The notes under the pieces: generated by a model | What the model was told of the DNA's origin: nothing | The model's database searches: none | The model's input: only the letters and a program-made list of their open reading frames with translations | Program-made: the position numbers and the translations under genes | Shown: one piece after another, positions 15,993 through 24,478 of the stretch | Layout of the letters: every line of letters begins with the position of its first letter | Position numbering within the stretch: the stretch's first letter is position 1 | Source of the DNA: SG8-30 sp963710135 | GTDB taxonomy: Bacteria; Pseudomonadota; Gammaproteobacteria; Steroidobacterales; Steroidobacteraceae | Direction of reading: 5' to 3' | Assembly (NCBI GenBank): GCA_963710135.1 | Contig: CAVPYY010000006.1 | Location: 744,001-808,000 of the forward strand | Length of the DNA stretch: 64,000 nt

Positions 15993-17417
15993 TCAGTCCA
16001 GCTCGACGATCCGTGCCCGCGGCGCGGGACGGTCGAGATAGCGGCCGAGTATCCGATAGCAGTCGAGGTCGAAGTCGGCGCCGCCGCTGGCGCTCAACTC
16101 GGCCAGTTCATCGTCAGAAGTGGCGGTGCCGACATAGGCCCAGTCGTGGAATACGTGCACTTCCTCCAGTCCGCGCCAGTCCCGCTCGCGAATGCCGATC
16201 CGGCCGCGAAACGGCCATTCGCGCAGCTTGTGGGGCGTCAGCGCGAGCCGGGCGCGGGCGGCGTGCAGCGCCTCGGGTTCGGCGCCCACGCATACCCCCC
16301 GGCAGCGGCCGACCTGGTGCCCGAAGCAGGAGCCCTGCCCGGGCTCGAGGCCGAGCACCTTGGCGCACAGGCGATTCTCGCGGACCAGCCCGAGCATCGC
16401 CTTGGCCGCGTCCTTCTCCGACCTGAACACGCCGTAACGCTCGCACTGCTCCGCCGCAACCGCCTGGGACGACGGCTGTGCCAGCGCTTCCAGTGGCTCC
16501 ACCCGCATCCGGATGCCCTCGCCCGCGGGCTCCAGCCTGATGGTGTAGGCACTCTCGCCGCCGCGCAGCCGGCGGTTGTGCAGCGGCGCAAGCTGCTTGA
16601 CCCAGCGCGCTTCCTTCAACAACGCGCCGAGCTCGCCGGCGGTCTCCACCCAGTCGATGCGCCGCACCTGGCGCGACAACTTCAGCTCCTTGGAGGAACG
16701 GTGGTCGCCGGCGAAATGGCTCAGCACGCGCGTGCGCAAACTGGTGCTCTTGCCGACGTACAGCAGCGCATCGCCCTCACCCCAGAAGCGATACACGCCG
16801 GGGCCATCGGGCAGCTCGTCGGCGAGCCCCGGGTCCAGCTGTGGCGGCAGGGGCGCCTCGCGCACCAGGTCGGCCACCAGCTCGTCGAGCTCGGACAGCC
16901 CGCGGCGGCTGCGCAGCAGCTGCAGCAGGTCCGCCAGCACCCGCGCGTCGCCGAGCGCCCGGTGGCGCGCCGCGCAGCCGATGCCGTAGCGCTCCATCAC
17001 CGCGTCGAGACTGTGGCCGCGCACCTCGGGCTCGAGACGCCGCGACAGCTTCACGGTGCACAGCACCGGCACGCGCAGTCGGTGCTCCACGCGCCGGAAT
17101 TCGTTGCGCAGGAAGCCGTAGTCGAAGCGCGCATTGTGCGCGACGAACAGACGGCCCGAGAGCCGCTGCATGATGTCCCCGGCCAGCTGCTCGAACGGCG
17201 GCGCATCCGCCACCATCTCGTTGCTGATGCCGGTGAAGCCCTCGATGTTGCGCGGAATGCGCACGCCGGGATTGACGAGCTGGCTGTACTCCTCGGTGAT
17301 GCGCCCGCCGCTCATCAGCACGATGCCCACCTCGATGACGCGGTGGTGCAGCGGATTGCCACCGGTCGTCTCGAGATCGACGCAGGCGATCTCGCCGTCC
17401 AGCGACGGCGCCGTCAG
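15993..17417 (-). CDS. DnaQ-like 3'-5' exonuclease fused to a GIY-YIG nuclease domain; apparent CTG start
   Basis: 474 residues if started at CTG 17417. The N-terminal ~175 residues are a DEDD exonuclease: ExoI DLETTGG (about residues 14-20), ExoII AHNARFDYGFL, ExoIII HRALGDARVLADL. A UvrC/Cho-type GIY-YIG domain follows (GPGVYRFW, then LLYVGKSTSLRTRVLSHF). This architecture is known in proteobacteria as an epsilon-like exonuclease with a Cho-like nuclease and is presumed to act in DNA repair. Start choice: the first in-frame ATG/GTG/TTG is GTG at 17330, which would delete the catalytic DxE of ExoI. Upstream in frame there is no ATG, GTG or TTG for at least 35 codons. CTG at 17417 has a GGAGGG Shine-Dalgarno 6 bases ahead and forms a CTGA overlap with the aguB stop. 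So CTG initiation is my reading; an undetected base error is the alternative. Confidence 0.85.
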   Translation of the reverse strand: MTAPSLDGEIACVDLETTGGNPLHHRVIEVGIVLMSGGRITEEYSQLVNPGVRIPRNIEGFTGISNEMVADAPPFEQLAGDIMQRLSGRLFVAHNARFDYGFLRNEFRRVEHRLRVPVLCTVKLSRRLEPEVRGHSLDAVMERYGIGCAARHRALGDARVLADLLQLLRSRRGLSELDELVADLVREAPLPPQLDPGLADELPDGPGVYRFWGEGDALLYVGKSTSLRTRVLSHFAGDHRSSKELKLSRQVRRIDWVETAGELGALLKEARWVKQLAPLHNRRLRGGESAYTIRLEPAGEGIRMRVEPLEALAQPSSQAVAAEQCERYGVFRSEKDAAKAMLGLVRENRLCAKVLGLEPGQGSCFGHQVGRCRGVCVGAEPEALHAARARLALTPHKLREWPFRGRIGIRERDWRGLEEVHVFHDWAYVGTATSDDELAELSASGGADFDLDCYRILGRYLDRPAPRARIVELD

Positions 17418-18280
17418 GACGAGCCCTCCAGGGTCAGCAGCGGACCGTACAGATCGGGCCGGCGGTCGCGGAACACGCCCCAGGCGTGGCGATACCGCCG
17501 GACTTCGAGCAGATCGAAGCTCGCCGTCAGCACCGTCTCGCTCGAGTCATCGGCTTGCGCCACGATCGCGCCGGTGTGGTCGGCGATGAAGGAATGACCA
17601 TAGAAGGAGATGGCGCACTTCTCGCCCTGCTCCGTGCCGATGCGATTGGACGCGACCAGCGGAACGATGTTCGCAGCAGCGTGGCCCTGCATCGTGCGCT
17701 GCCAGTGCCAGCGGGAGTCCAGCGTCGGATCCTGCGGCTCGGAGCCGATCGCCGTCGGGTAGAGCAACAGGTCGGCTCCCATCAGCGCCATGGCGCGCGC
17801 GCACTCGGGGAACCACTGGTCCCAGCAGACGCCCACGCCCAGCCGGCCGAAGCGCGTGTCCCACACGCGGAAGCCGGTGTCGCCCGGCGAGAAATAGAAC
17901 TTCTCGTGGTACCCGGGGCTCTCTGGAATGTGCGCCTTGCGGTACAACCCCAGCCGGCGCCCGTCCGCATCGATCATCACCAGGGTGTTGAAGTACGCGT
18001 TCTGCGCCCGCTCGAACACCGATAGCGGCAGCACCACCCCGAGCTCGGCGGCCACCGCCGACAGCCGCCGCACCGCGGCGTTCTCGGCGACGGGCGTGGC
18101 AAGCTCGAAGTGCGCTGCCAGGTGGTCCTTGCAGAAGTAGGGCGTCTCGAACAGCTCCTGGATCAGGATGACGTTGGCCCCGGACGCGGCGGCCTCGCGG
18201 ACCAACCGCTCGGCATTGTCGATGTTGGCTGCGCGGTCCCATCCGCAAGCCATCTGCGTCGCAGCCACCGTCACCCGCAT
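17414..18280 (-). CDS. aguB: N-carbamoylputrescine amidase
   Basis: 288 residues. A nitrilase-superfamily enzyme that hydrolyses N-carbamoylputrescine to putrescine, CO2 and ammonia. The catalytic triad is Glu42 (IQELFETPYF), Lys115 (YRKAHIPE) and Cys152 (GVCWDQWFPE). The stretches HIPESPGYHEKFYF and the C-terminal Trp/Arg-rich tail match AguB rather than beta-ureidopropionase. The next gene upstream (minus strand) is the aldehyde dehydrogenase, 17 bases away, and the exonuclease gene overlaps its stop by 4 bases. No agmatine deiminase (aguA) is in the window. Confidence 0.93.
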   Translation of the reverse strand: MRVTVAATQMACGWDRAANIDNAERLVREAAASGANVILIQELFETPYFCKDHLAAHFELATPVAENAAVRRLSAVAAELGVVLPLSVFERAQNAYFNTLVMIDADGRRLGLYRKAHIPESPGYHEKFYFSPGDTGFRVWDTRFGRLGVGVCWDQWFPECARAMALMGADLLLYPTAIGSEPQDPTLDSRWHWQRTMQGHAAANIVPLVASNRIGTEQGEKCAISFYGHSFIADHTGAIVAQADDSSETVLTASFDLLEVRRYRHAWGVFRDRRPDLYGPLLTLEGSS

Positions 18281-18297
18281 GTCTCGTCTCCGTGTGC

Positions 18298-19801
18298 TCA
18301 GGCCGACAGGTCGATCCAGGTCGTCTTCAGTTCGGTGTACTTGTCCAGCGCGTGCAGCGACTTGTCGCGGCCGTTACCGGACTGCTTGACGCCACCGAAC
18401 GGCACCGTGATGTCGTCGGCGTCGTAGCAGTTGACGTAGACGGTGCCGGCGCGGATCGCGCGCGCCACGCGGTGCGCGACCGTGATGTCACGGGTCCAGA
18501 CCGCCGAGACGAGCCCGTACATGACGCTGTTGGCGATACGCACCGCCTCGGCCTCGTCGCGAAACGTCAGCACCGACAGCACCGGCCCGAAGATCTCTTC
18601 CTGCGCGATCTGCATGGTCATGTCGACGCCGTCGAACACCGTCGGTTCCACGAAGTACCCGCCGGACTGCTCGCGCACGCGCCGGCCGCCGAGCGCGACC
18701 TTCGCGCCCGCGGAACGGCCCGCCTCGATGTAGCGCGTAACCGTTTCGAGCTGGCCCGCGTCGACCAGCGCGCCGACGCCGCGTGGCGGGATCGAGCGGA
18801 TCGCCCGGCGCGAGCGTGCGGCCGATGGCGACGATTCTCTCGACCAGCTCGTCCTTGACGTCGGCGTGCGCGACCAGCCGCGACGCCGCCGAGCACATCT
18901 CGCCCTGATTGAAGAAGATGCCCCAGGCCGCGGCCGAGGCGGCGCGTTCGAGGTCCGCGGCATCGGCGAATACGATGTTCGGCGACTTGCCGCCGCACTC
19001 GAGCCAGACGCGCTTCATGTTGGACTGACCCGAATACTCGAGCATGCGCCGCCCGATGCGCGTCGAGCCGGTGAACGCGACGCAGTCCACGTCCATGTGC
19101 AGCGCCAGCGCCTCGCCCGCCGTGTGACCGAAACCCGGCACCACGTTGAACACGCCCGGCGGGAGGCCCGCCTCCACCGCGAGTTCCGCCGCACGCAATG
19201 CCGTCAGCGGCGACTTCTCCGAGGGCTTCAGCACCACGGAATTGCCGGTGGCGAGCGCCGGCCCGAGCTTCCAGGAGGCCATCAGCAGCGGAAAATTCCA
19301 CGGCACGATCGCGCCGACGACGCCCACCGGCTCGCGCGTCACCAGCGCCAGCGTGTCGCGGCCGGTCGGCGCGACCTCGTCGTAGACCTTGTCGATGGCC
19401 TCGCCAAACCACTCGATGCAGCGGGCCGCGCCCGGAATGTCGACACTCAGGGAATCGGCGATGGGCTTGCCCATGTCGAGCGTCTCGGTCAGCGCCAGTT
19501 CCTCGCCGTGCTCGCGCAGCAGTTCGGCAAAGCGGCGCAGCACGCGCTTGCGCTCCGCCGGCGGCATGCCCGACCAGACGCCGGATTCGAACGTCCTGCG
19601 GGCGCTGGCAACCGCGGCTTCGACGTCGACGGCACCGCAGGAGGCGACGGCCGCCAGCACCTTGCCGTTCGCCGGATTCACGCAGTCGAAGGTCTCCCCC
19701 GACCGTGCCTCCACGTACTTGCCGTCGATGAAGGCGCGGGTGCGCAGCGCCAGGCTGGCGGCCCGCGCGTGCCAGTCGATCTGTTCCGGCTTGTTGGTCA
19801 T
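18298..19801 (-). pseudogene. Aldehyde dehydrogenase (PuuC-like), reading frame broken by one extra base
   Basis: An NAD(P)+-dependent aldehyde dehydrogenase, most like gamma-glutamyl-gamma-aminobutyraldehyde/aminoaldehyde dehydrogenases. The first frame runs from ATG 19801 to ...GDPLDPATR and contains VPWNFPLLM, FTGSTRIG, Glu268 (LECGGKSPN) and catalytic Cys303 (NQGEMCSA). The rest (GALVDAGQLETVTRYI... to IDLSA) lies in the next frame. The break is at about 18779-18783, where the coding strand reads ACGCGGCGTC; removing one G gives DPATRVGALVDAGQ and an intact 500-residue protein. Nothing else is missing, so an assembly error is as likely as a true pseudogene. It sits 17 bases upstream of aguB and divergent from the aminotransferase. 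Confidence 0.88.
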
Positions 19802-19955
19802 GGCACTACCCCACGGCCCGGCGGGCCATCGAGACGGCAATGATCTCACACTCCCCGGATACCGTTGCTGGGAACGGCCCGGGCCGCGGCGTAGAATCCC
19901 GGTCCTTCGCGCCGGCGCGGTCCGCGGTCCGGCGCGCCATCGGAGCCCGCATCCC

Positions 19956-21284
19956 ATGACCAAAGCCCCGGCCGTACTCACGCGCGAGCAGCTCGAAGCC
20001 TACTGGATGCCGTTCACGGCCAATCGGCAGTTCAAGGCCGCCCCGCGGCTGCTCGAACGCGCTGAGGGCATGCATTACTGGGCCCACGACGGCCGGCGCA
20101 TCCTCGACGGGGTGGCCGGTTTGTGGTGCGTCAATGCCGGGCACGGCCGCCGCGAAATCACCGAGGCCGTCGCCGCGCAGATCGGCACCATGGACTATGC
20201 CCCGCCGTTCCAGATGGCGCACCCGGCGGCGTTCGAGTTGGCCAACAAGGTCGTCGAGCTGGCCCCGGCCGGGCTGGATCACGTCTTTTTCACGAATTCC
20301 GGTTCCGAGTCGGTCGATACGGCGCTGAAGATCGCGCTGGCGTTTCACCGCGTGAAGGGCGCCGGCACGCGCACCCGGCTGATCGGCCGCGAGCGGGGCT
20401 ACCACGGCGTCGGCTTCGGCGGCATTTCCGTGGGCGGCATGGTCAACAACCGCAAGTTCTTCGGCGCGATGCTCCCGGGGGTCGACCACCTGCCCCACAC
20501 CCACTCCCTCGAACACAATGCCTTCTCGCGCGGCCTGCCCGCCTGGGGCGCCCACCTCGCGGACGAGCTCGAGCGCCTGGTGGCGCTGCACGACGCCTCG
20601 AACGTGGCAGCGGTGATCGTCGAGCCGATCGCCGGCTCGACCGGCGTGCTGATGCCCCCGCAGGGCTACCTGCGGCGGCTGCGCGAGATCTGCACGCGGC
20701 ACGGCATCCTGCTGATCTTCGATGAGGTCATCACCGGCTTCGGTCGTACCGGCGCCGCGTTCGCCGCGCAGGAATTCGGCGTGACGCCGGACATCATCAC
20801 CTGCGCCAAGGGACTGACCAACGGCTCGGTGCCGATGGGCGCGGTGATCGTGCGCAAGGAGATCTACGACGCCTTCATGGATGGTCCGGAGCAGGCGATC
20901 GAGCTGTTCCACGGCTATACCTATTCGGCCCATCCCGTCGCCTGCGCCGCGGGCCTCGCAACGCTCGACATCTATCGCCGCGAAGGACTGTTCGACCGGG
21001 CGCGCCAGATGGCGCCTTACTGGGAGAATGCGGCGCACGCGCTCAGGGGCGTCGGGCCGGTCATCGACGTGCGCAATTACGGCCTGATCGCCGGCATCGA
21101 GCTGGAACCCGCCGCCGGCAAACCGGGCTCGCGCGCCTTCGCGGCATTCACGCGCTGCTTCGAGCGCGGCATCCTGATCCGGGTGACCGGCGACATCATC
21201 GCCATGTCACCGCCATTGATCATCGAGAAGGCGCATGTCGACGAGCTGTTCGGCACGTTGGCCGAAGTGCTGAAGACGCTGTAG
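19956..21284 (+). CDS. Omega-amino acid/polyamine--pyruvate aminotransferase (class III)
   Basis: 442 residues, PLP-dependent class III transaminase. It has the omega-aminotransferase opening YWMPFTANRQFK, GLWCVNAGHGR, the phosphate-binding NSGSESVDTALK and the PLP lysine Lys285 in TCAKGLTNG. DEVITGFGRTG precedes it. The family includes beta-alanine:pyruvate transaminases (EC 2.6.1.18) and putrescine:pyruvate transaminases; motifs alone do not separate them. Placed opposite the aldehyde dehydrogenase/aguB pair, a role in turning putrescine or beta-alanine into an aldehyde is plausible. The ATG at 19956 lies 154 bases from the divergent dehydrogenase start; the open frame extends upstream, but only from here does it match the family. 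Confidence 0.9.
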   Translation: MTKAPAVLTREQLEAYWMPFTANRQFKAAPRLLERAEGMHYWAHDGRRILDGVAGLWCVNAGHGRREITEAVAAQIGTMDYAPPFQMAHPAAFELANKVVELAPAGLDHVFFTNSGSESVDTALKIALAFHRVKGAGTRTRLIGRERGYHGVGFGGISVGGMVNNRKFFGAMLPGVDHLPHTHSLEHNAFSRGLPAWGAHLADELERLVALHDASNVAAVIVEPIAGSTGVLMPPQGYLRRLREICTRHGILLIFDEVITGFGRTGAAFAAQEFGVTPDIITCAKGLTNGSVPMGAVIVRKEIYDAFMDGPEQAIELFHGYTYSAHPVACAAGLATLDIYRREGLFDRARQMAPYWENAAHALRGVGPVIDVRNYGLIAGIELEPAAGKPGSRAFAAFTRCFERGILIRVTGDIIAMSPPLIIEKAHVDELFGTLAEVLKTL

Positions 21285-21357
21285 GCCGGTTCCCGCGCCA
21301 GGCAACGCCAAGCGTCTGCAACCTCGGACAGCGGGCCCTGGGGACCACAACAAAAAA

Positions 21358-21383
21358 GGGGCGCCGCCCGAAGGCGGCGCCCC
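21358..21383 (-). terminator. Rho-independent terminator of the TorF-like gene
   Basis: An 11-bp perfect stem (21358-21368 with 21373-21383). On the minus strand the loop is a C(TTCG)G tetraloop followed by six T. It lies 17 bases past the stop at 21400. It may also slow read-through from the convergent aminotransferase, but that side has no T tract. Confidence 0.9.
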
Positions 21384-21399
21384 TCGGACGACTGGACGC

Positions 21400-22116
21400 T
21401 TACCAGGGCAGCGTGGTGCTGACCGTGAAGATGGCGCGGCCCTCGCTGTTGAAGACGTCATCGGAGGAGAACAGCGCATCCGAGCTGGACAGGCTGTTGT
21501 CGACGTACTTCAACTCGAGATCGAAATTGCCGAGGGTGTAGCCGACCGCGATCGAATAGTCGGTGTACTCGGTGCCGTCGAAGAAGTCACCGTAGTTGTA
21601 GCCGACGTGAAAGCCGAGCGTGAAGCCGGCCGGCAACTCGAACCCGACATTCGCCTCGGTGTAGTACCCCATGTCATCGCTGGAGCCCGGGTAGTCGGCG
21701 ATCCACTGCTTGAACTCGAAGATGCCGTAGGACACGCCCGCGTAGATTTCGGGATAGGCGTCGATCTTGGACTGCGTCGCCGAGCTCGAGCTGCCCGGAT
21801 AGGTGTAGTAGACCAAGCCCACGTCCCAGCCCAGGCCGGCGCCGGTTTCGCCCGCGATGCCGAGGTACAGGTCGAGCTCGAGGTCGCCGTCGGTGTCGCT
21901 GCCGTAGTCGATATTGCTGGCCCATGCGCCGGCGTAGAAGCCGTTGTCGGCGGCCCAGTCGACGCTGACCTGCAGCGCCGGATCCTTCGCACTCAGCGTG
22001 ATGCCGCGGAAGTCGTAATCCGACGTCGCCGCAATGGAGGAGGAAAACTCGCCCGCATTGGCCGCACCGGCCAGAACGAGAGCCGAGCTCGCCGCGAGCA
22101 ATTTGACGTATTTCAT
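21400..22116 (-). CDS. TorF family putative porin
   Basis: 238 residues, starting at ATG 22116 with GGGGA about 10 bases upstream. A signal peptide (MKYVKLLAASSALVLAGAANA) is followed by EFSSSIAATSDYDFRGITLS, the typical N-terminus of the TorF/Gcw_chp outer-membrane family (TIGR02001). The rest alternates short amphipathic strands (e.g. FYAGAWASNIDYGSD, YTDYSIAVGYTLGNFDLELKY) and ends in aromatic Trp (TVSTTLPW), as expected for an outer-membrane beta-barrel. The substrate is unknown. It is monocistronic, with its own terminator. Confidence 0.88.
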   Translation of the reverse strand: MKYVKLLAASSALVLAGAANAGEFSSSIAATSDYDFRGITLSAKDPALQVSVDWAADNGFYAGAWASNIDYGSDTDGDLELDLYLGIAGETGAGLGWDVGLVYYTYPGSSSSATQSKIDAYPEIYAGVSYGIFEFKQWIADYPGSSDDMGYYTEANVGFELPAGFTLGFHVGYNYGDFFDGTEYTDYSIAVGYTLGNFDLELKYVDNSLSSSDALFSSDDVFNSEGRAIFTVSTTLPW

Positions 22117-22459
22117 CTGTAGAGTCCCCTTGTGGTCGGATCGCCCGACATTGTCCGTTTCAGCCCTCAAGTCCGCTTCCGTGACGCTGGCACAACGCCG
22201 GGCAGTGCCGAGACTATGCCAGTTTTCTGCGAGAAATTCCCACAGATTGATCTGCACGGTGACCTGCCGAACACGCGTTGTCGCACATTAACCACAACAC
22301 GGGCCGAACGAAGCCACCCGCTGTTGCAGTGCATTGAGCGTGCCACTTGGTAGAGCCAGTTCTTGTCTATTAAAAACAAGGGGTTACCATGGCTGGCGAC
22401 ACGTACCATGCACCGTTCGCTGGCATTGCCAGGATACCGTGCACCGTCGTTGTGCAGCG
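22117..22459. other. Intergenic region between the TorF-like gene and the cupin gene
   Basis: 343 bases with no convincing gene; the short open frames here have no family similarity. It must hold the TorF promoter and the end of the cupin transcript. A 13-base palindrome CTGGCATTGCCAG lies at 22420-22432, and a weak inverted repeat (CTTGT/ACAAG) flanks an A/T-rich patch at 22362-22380. I cannot assign promoter boxes with confidence. The stretch is more A/T-rich than its surroundings. Confidence 0.5.
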
Positions 22460-22822
22460 TCAGCCGGCAGACCCTTCCAGGATGGCGTAGTGCTTGCTGG
22501 CAGGTTCCACCGTCTCCCAGGTCCCCTGGAAGCCGGCGGGCACGACGAACGCGTCACCCGCCTCGAAGCGCCATTGGCGGCCATCCGCGGCGGCCAGCAC
22601 CACGACCCCGCTGATGAGGTGGCAGAACTCGTGCTCGCTGTAGCTGACCCGCCATTTCCCGACGGTGCTCGACCAGACACCGGCGAAGAACTGTCCGTCA
22701 CTGCTGCTGTAGTGGTTGCAGAGCCGCGTCTTCGGTGCGCCGGCGATGACGTTCGCCGCCGCCGGCGCGCCGTCCTCGGCCGGCACCGGAGTCCTGAAGT
22801 CGATGATTCCCGGCGTGGTCAT
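22460..22822 (-). CDS. Stand-alone cupin domain protein
   Basis: 120 residues from ATG 22822. A single cupin fold (DUF861/EutQ-like style) with the block WRVSYSEHEFCHLISGVVVLAAADGR and the second box FEAGDAFVVPAGFQGTWETVE. The HxH..E motif is only partly kept (E-x-E-x-C-H), so metal binding is uncertain. It has no DNA-binding domain, unlike PuuR-type regulators. It is divergent from the TRAP solute-binding protein gene, with about 110 bases between the starts. The function is unknown. Confidence 0.75.
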   Translation of the reverse strand: MTTPGIIDFRTPVPAEDGAPAAANVIAGAPKTRLCNHYSSSDGQFFAGVWSSTVGKWRVSYSEHEFCHLISGVVVLAAADGRQWRFEAGDAFVVPAGFQGTWETVEPASKHYAILEGSAG

Positions 22823-22932
22823 GAGGTTTCCCCAGTGTGCTGCAGGTTGTTCAGCGTAGGGCCAGCGCAGCCGGGCCTCAAGGCCCACCGCGTATACTCC
22901 GCGGCAATGTCGCGATCGCCGTGAGAGAATCC

Positions 22933-23946
22933 ATGCAACGTTACCTGGCCGTGGCCGGCCTCGCGCTGGCACTGTGCGGCGCTCCCGCCAGCGCTGTTGA
23001 AATGGTCGTCGGCGGGACCGCGTTCCGCAACACCGATGGCGAGGCGCTGTGGCTGCGGTTTCGCGACAACCTCGCTGCCAACACCGCCGCCGACATCAAG
23101 CCGAAGATGCTCATCTACGGCGAGCTCGGTAGCGAGGAACAGATCGTTTCCGGCCTGCGCCGCGGCCGGGTGCAGTTCGCGAACCTGTCCGCCAACATCG
23201 CCTCGACGGTGGTCCCCGAGGTCTCGTTGATCTATGCCCCATACCTGTTCCAGGACGCGGCCGAGGCGGATTTCGTGCTCGATCGCTACCTGACACCGGA
23301 GTTCGTCAAGCTGTTCGACGCCAAGGGGCTCGTGTTCATCGACTGGTTCGAGATCGGCTTCACCCAGGTCTACAGCCGCAACAAGCCGTTGCTGACGCCC
23401 GCCGACGCGCGCGGCGTGCGTTTCCGCATCGCAGCCAGCGAAGCGGCGCGGCTGTTCGCGCGTTCACTCGACGCAGACGTCATTCCCCTGCCGTACGCCG
23501 ACATCATCCCCTCGCTGCAGACCGGCCTGATCGAAGCCGGCGAGAATTCGGTGGTGATGTATTCGCGCACCGGCATCGCGCCGGAAGCACCGCACCTGAC
23601 GCTGACGAATCACAGCCTGGGCCTGTCGGTGATCGTGGCGCAGAAGCGTTTCTGGAGCGGGCTGAAGCCGGCGCAACGCCAGGCGATTCGCGACGCCTTC
23701 CCCAGCCTCGCGGAGACACGGCGCGTCATCCGTGCGGAACAGGCACGCGACCTGGAATCAGCCACACGCCTGCGCTTCAGCGTGCACGCGCTCAGCGCCG
23801 AGCAGCGCGCGGAGTGGAGCCGTGTCACCCGGCCGACGCACGCGGAAATGGTCCGCTCGATCGGCGGCGAGGCCGAACGACTCTATGCGCTGGCGCAGCA
23901 GGGCAAGCGCGACTACGCCGCGCAGCAGGCCAAGGCCGGCCGCTGA
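22933..23946 (+). CDS. TRAP transporter solute-binding protein (DctP family), orphan
   Basis: 337 residues. A signal peptide ends near ALCGAPASA. The mature part has DctP-family features: YGELGSEEQIVSGLRRGRVQF, then YAPYLFQDAAEADFVLD, GVRFRIAASEAARLFARSLDADVIPLPYADIIPSLQTGLIEAGENS, with the conserved Arg of VRFRI expected to bind a carboxylate. No DctQ/DctM permease genes are nearby, so the partner must be encoded elsewhere or the protein has another role. ATG 22933 was chosen; an in-frame GTG at 22921 adds four residues. Confidence 0.88.
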   Translation: MQRYLAVAGLALALCGAPASAVEMVVGGTAFRNTDGEALWLRFRDNLAANTAADIKPKMLIYGELGSEEQIVSGLRRGRVQFANLSANIASTVVPEVSLIYAPYLFQDAAEADFVLDRYLTPEFVKLFDAKGLVFIDWFEIGFTQVYSRNKPLLTPADARGVRFRIAASEAARLFARSLDADVIPLPYADIIPSLQTGLIEAGENSVVMYSRTGIAPEAPHLTLTNHSLGLSVIVAQKRFWSGLKPAQRQAIRDAFPSLAETRRVIRAEQARDLESATRLRFSVHALSAEQRAEWSRVTRPTHAEMVRSIGGEAERLYALAQQGKRDYAAQQAKAGR

Positions 23947-24040
23947 ACGGCGGAAACACCTGATGTGCGGGTTTGCCTTGGGGGCTATTCTCCGGCCCAA
24001 GGGCAGGTGGGCCCGAATGCTCCGCGAGGAGGTGCACATC

Positions 24041-24478
24041 ATGGACGTTGGATCACTTTGCCGGAACCGCGCAGTAACGATCGGCACCCGGGCAGACCTC
24101 GTCGATGCCGCGAAACTGATGCGGGAGTCGCATCTCGGTTTCCTGGTCGTGATGGACGAGCGCCGTCCGCTCGGTGTGCTGACTGATCGTGACATCGTGC
24201 TCGAGGCCGTGGCGGCGGACGTCGATCCTCATGCGATCACCGTCGGCGACGCCATGACGCGCGATCCGGTCACCGTCCGCTCGACCGACGACATCGACGA
24301 TGCGCTGATTGCGCTGAGGCGTGCGGGCGTACGGCGCGCGCCGATCGTCGGTCCGGATGGCGGCGTTGCGGGCGTGCTGTCGATCGACGACGTGCTCGAG
24401 CACGTGTCGGGGCAGCTGGCGACGGTGACCGAGTCACTGCGCCATGAACAGGCCATCGAGCGCAGCACCCGCGCCTGA
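24041..24478 (+). CDS. CBS-domain pair protein
   Basis: 145 residues from ATG 24041, with a strong GAGGAGG Shine-Dalgarno 8 bases upstream. It consists of two CBS repeats (about 6-60 and 68-128); each ends with the adenosyl-binding signature GVLTDRDIV or GVLSIDDVL. Such small cytoplasmic CBS pairs bind AMP, ATP or SAM and serve as energy sensors. The last 35 bases overlap the following kinase/ATPase gene in another frame, so the two are probably translated together. Confidence 0.87.
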   Translation: MDVGSLCRNRAVTIGTRADLVDAAKLMRESHLGFLVVMDERRPLGVLTDRDIVLEAVAADVDPHAITVGDAMTRDPVTVRSTDDIDDALIALRRAGVRRAPIVGPDGGVAGVLSIDDVLEHVSGQLATVTESLRHEQAIERSTRA

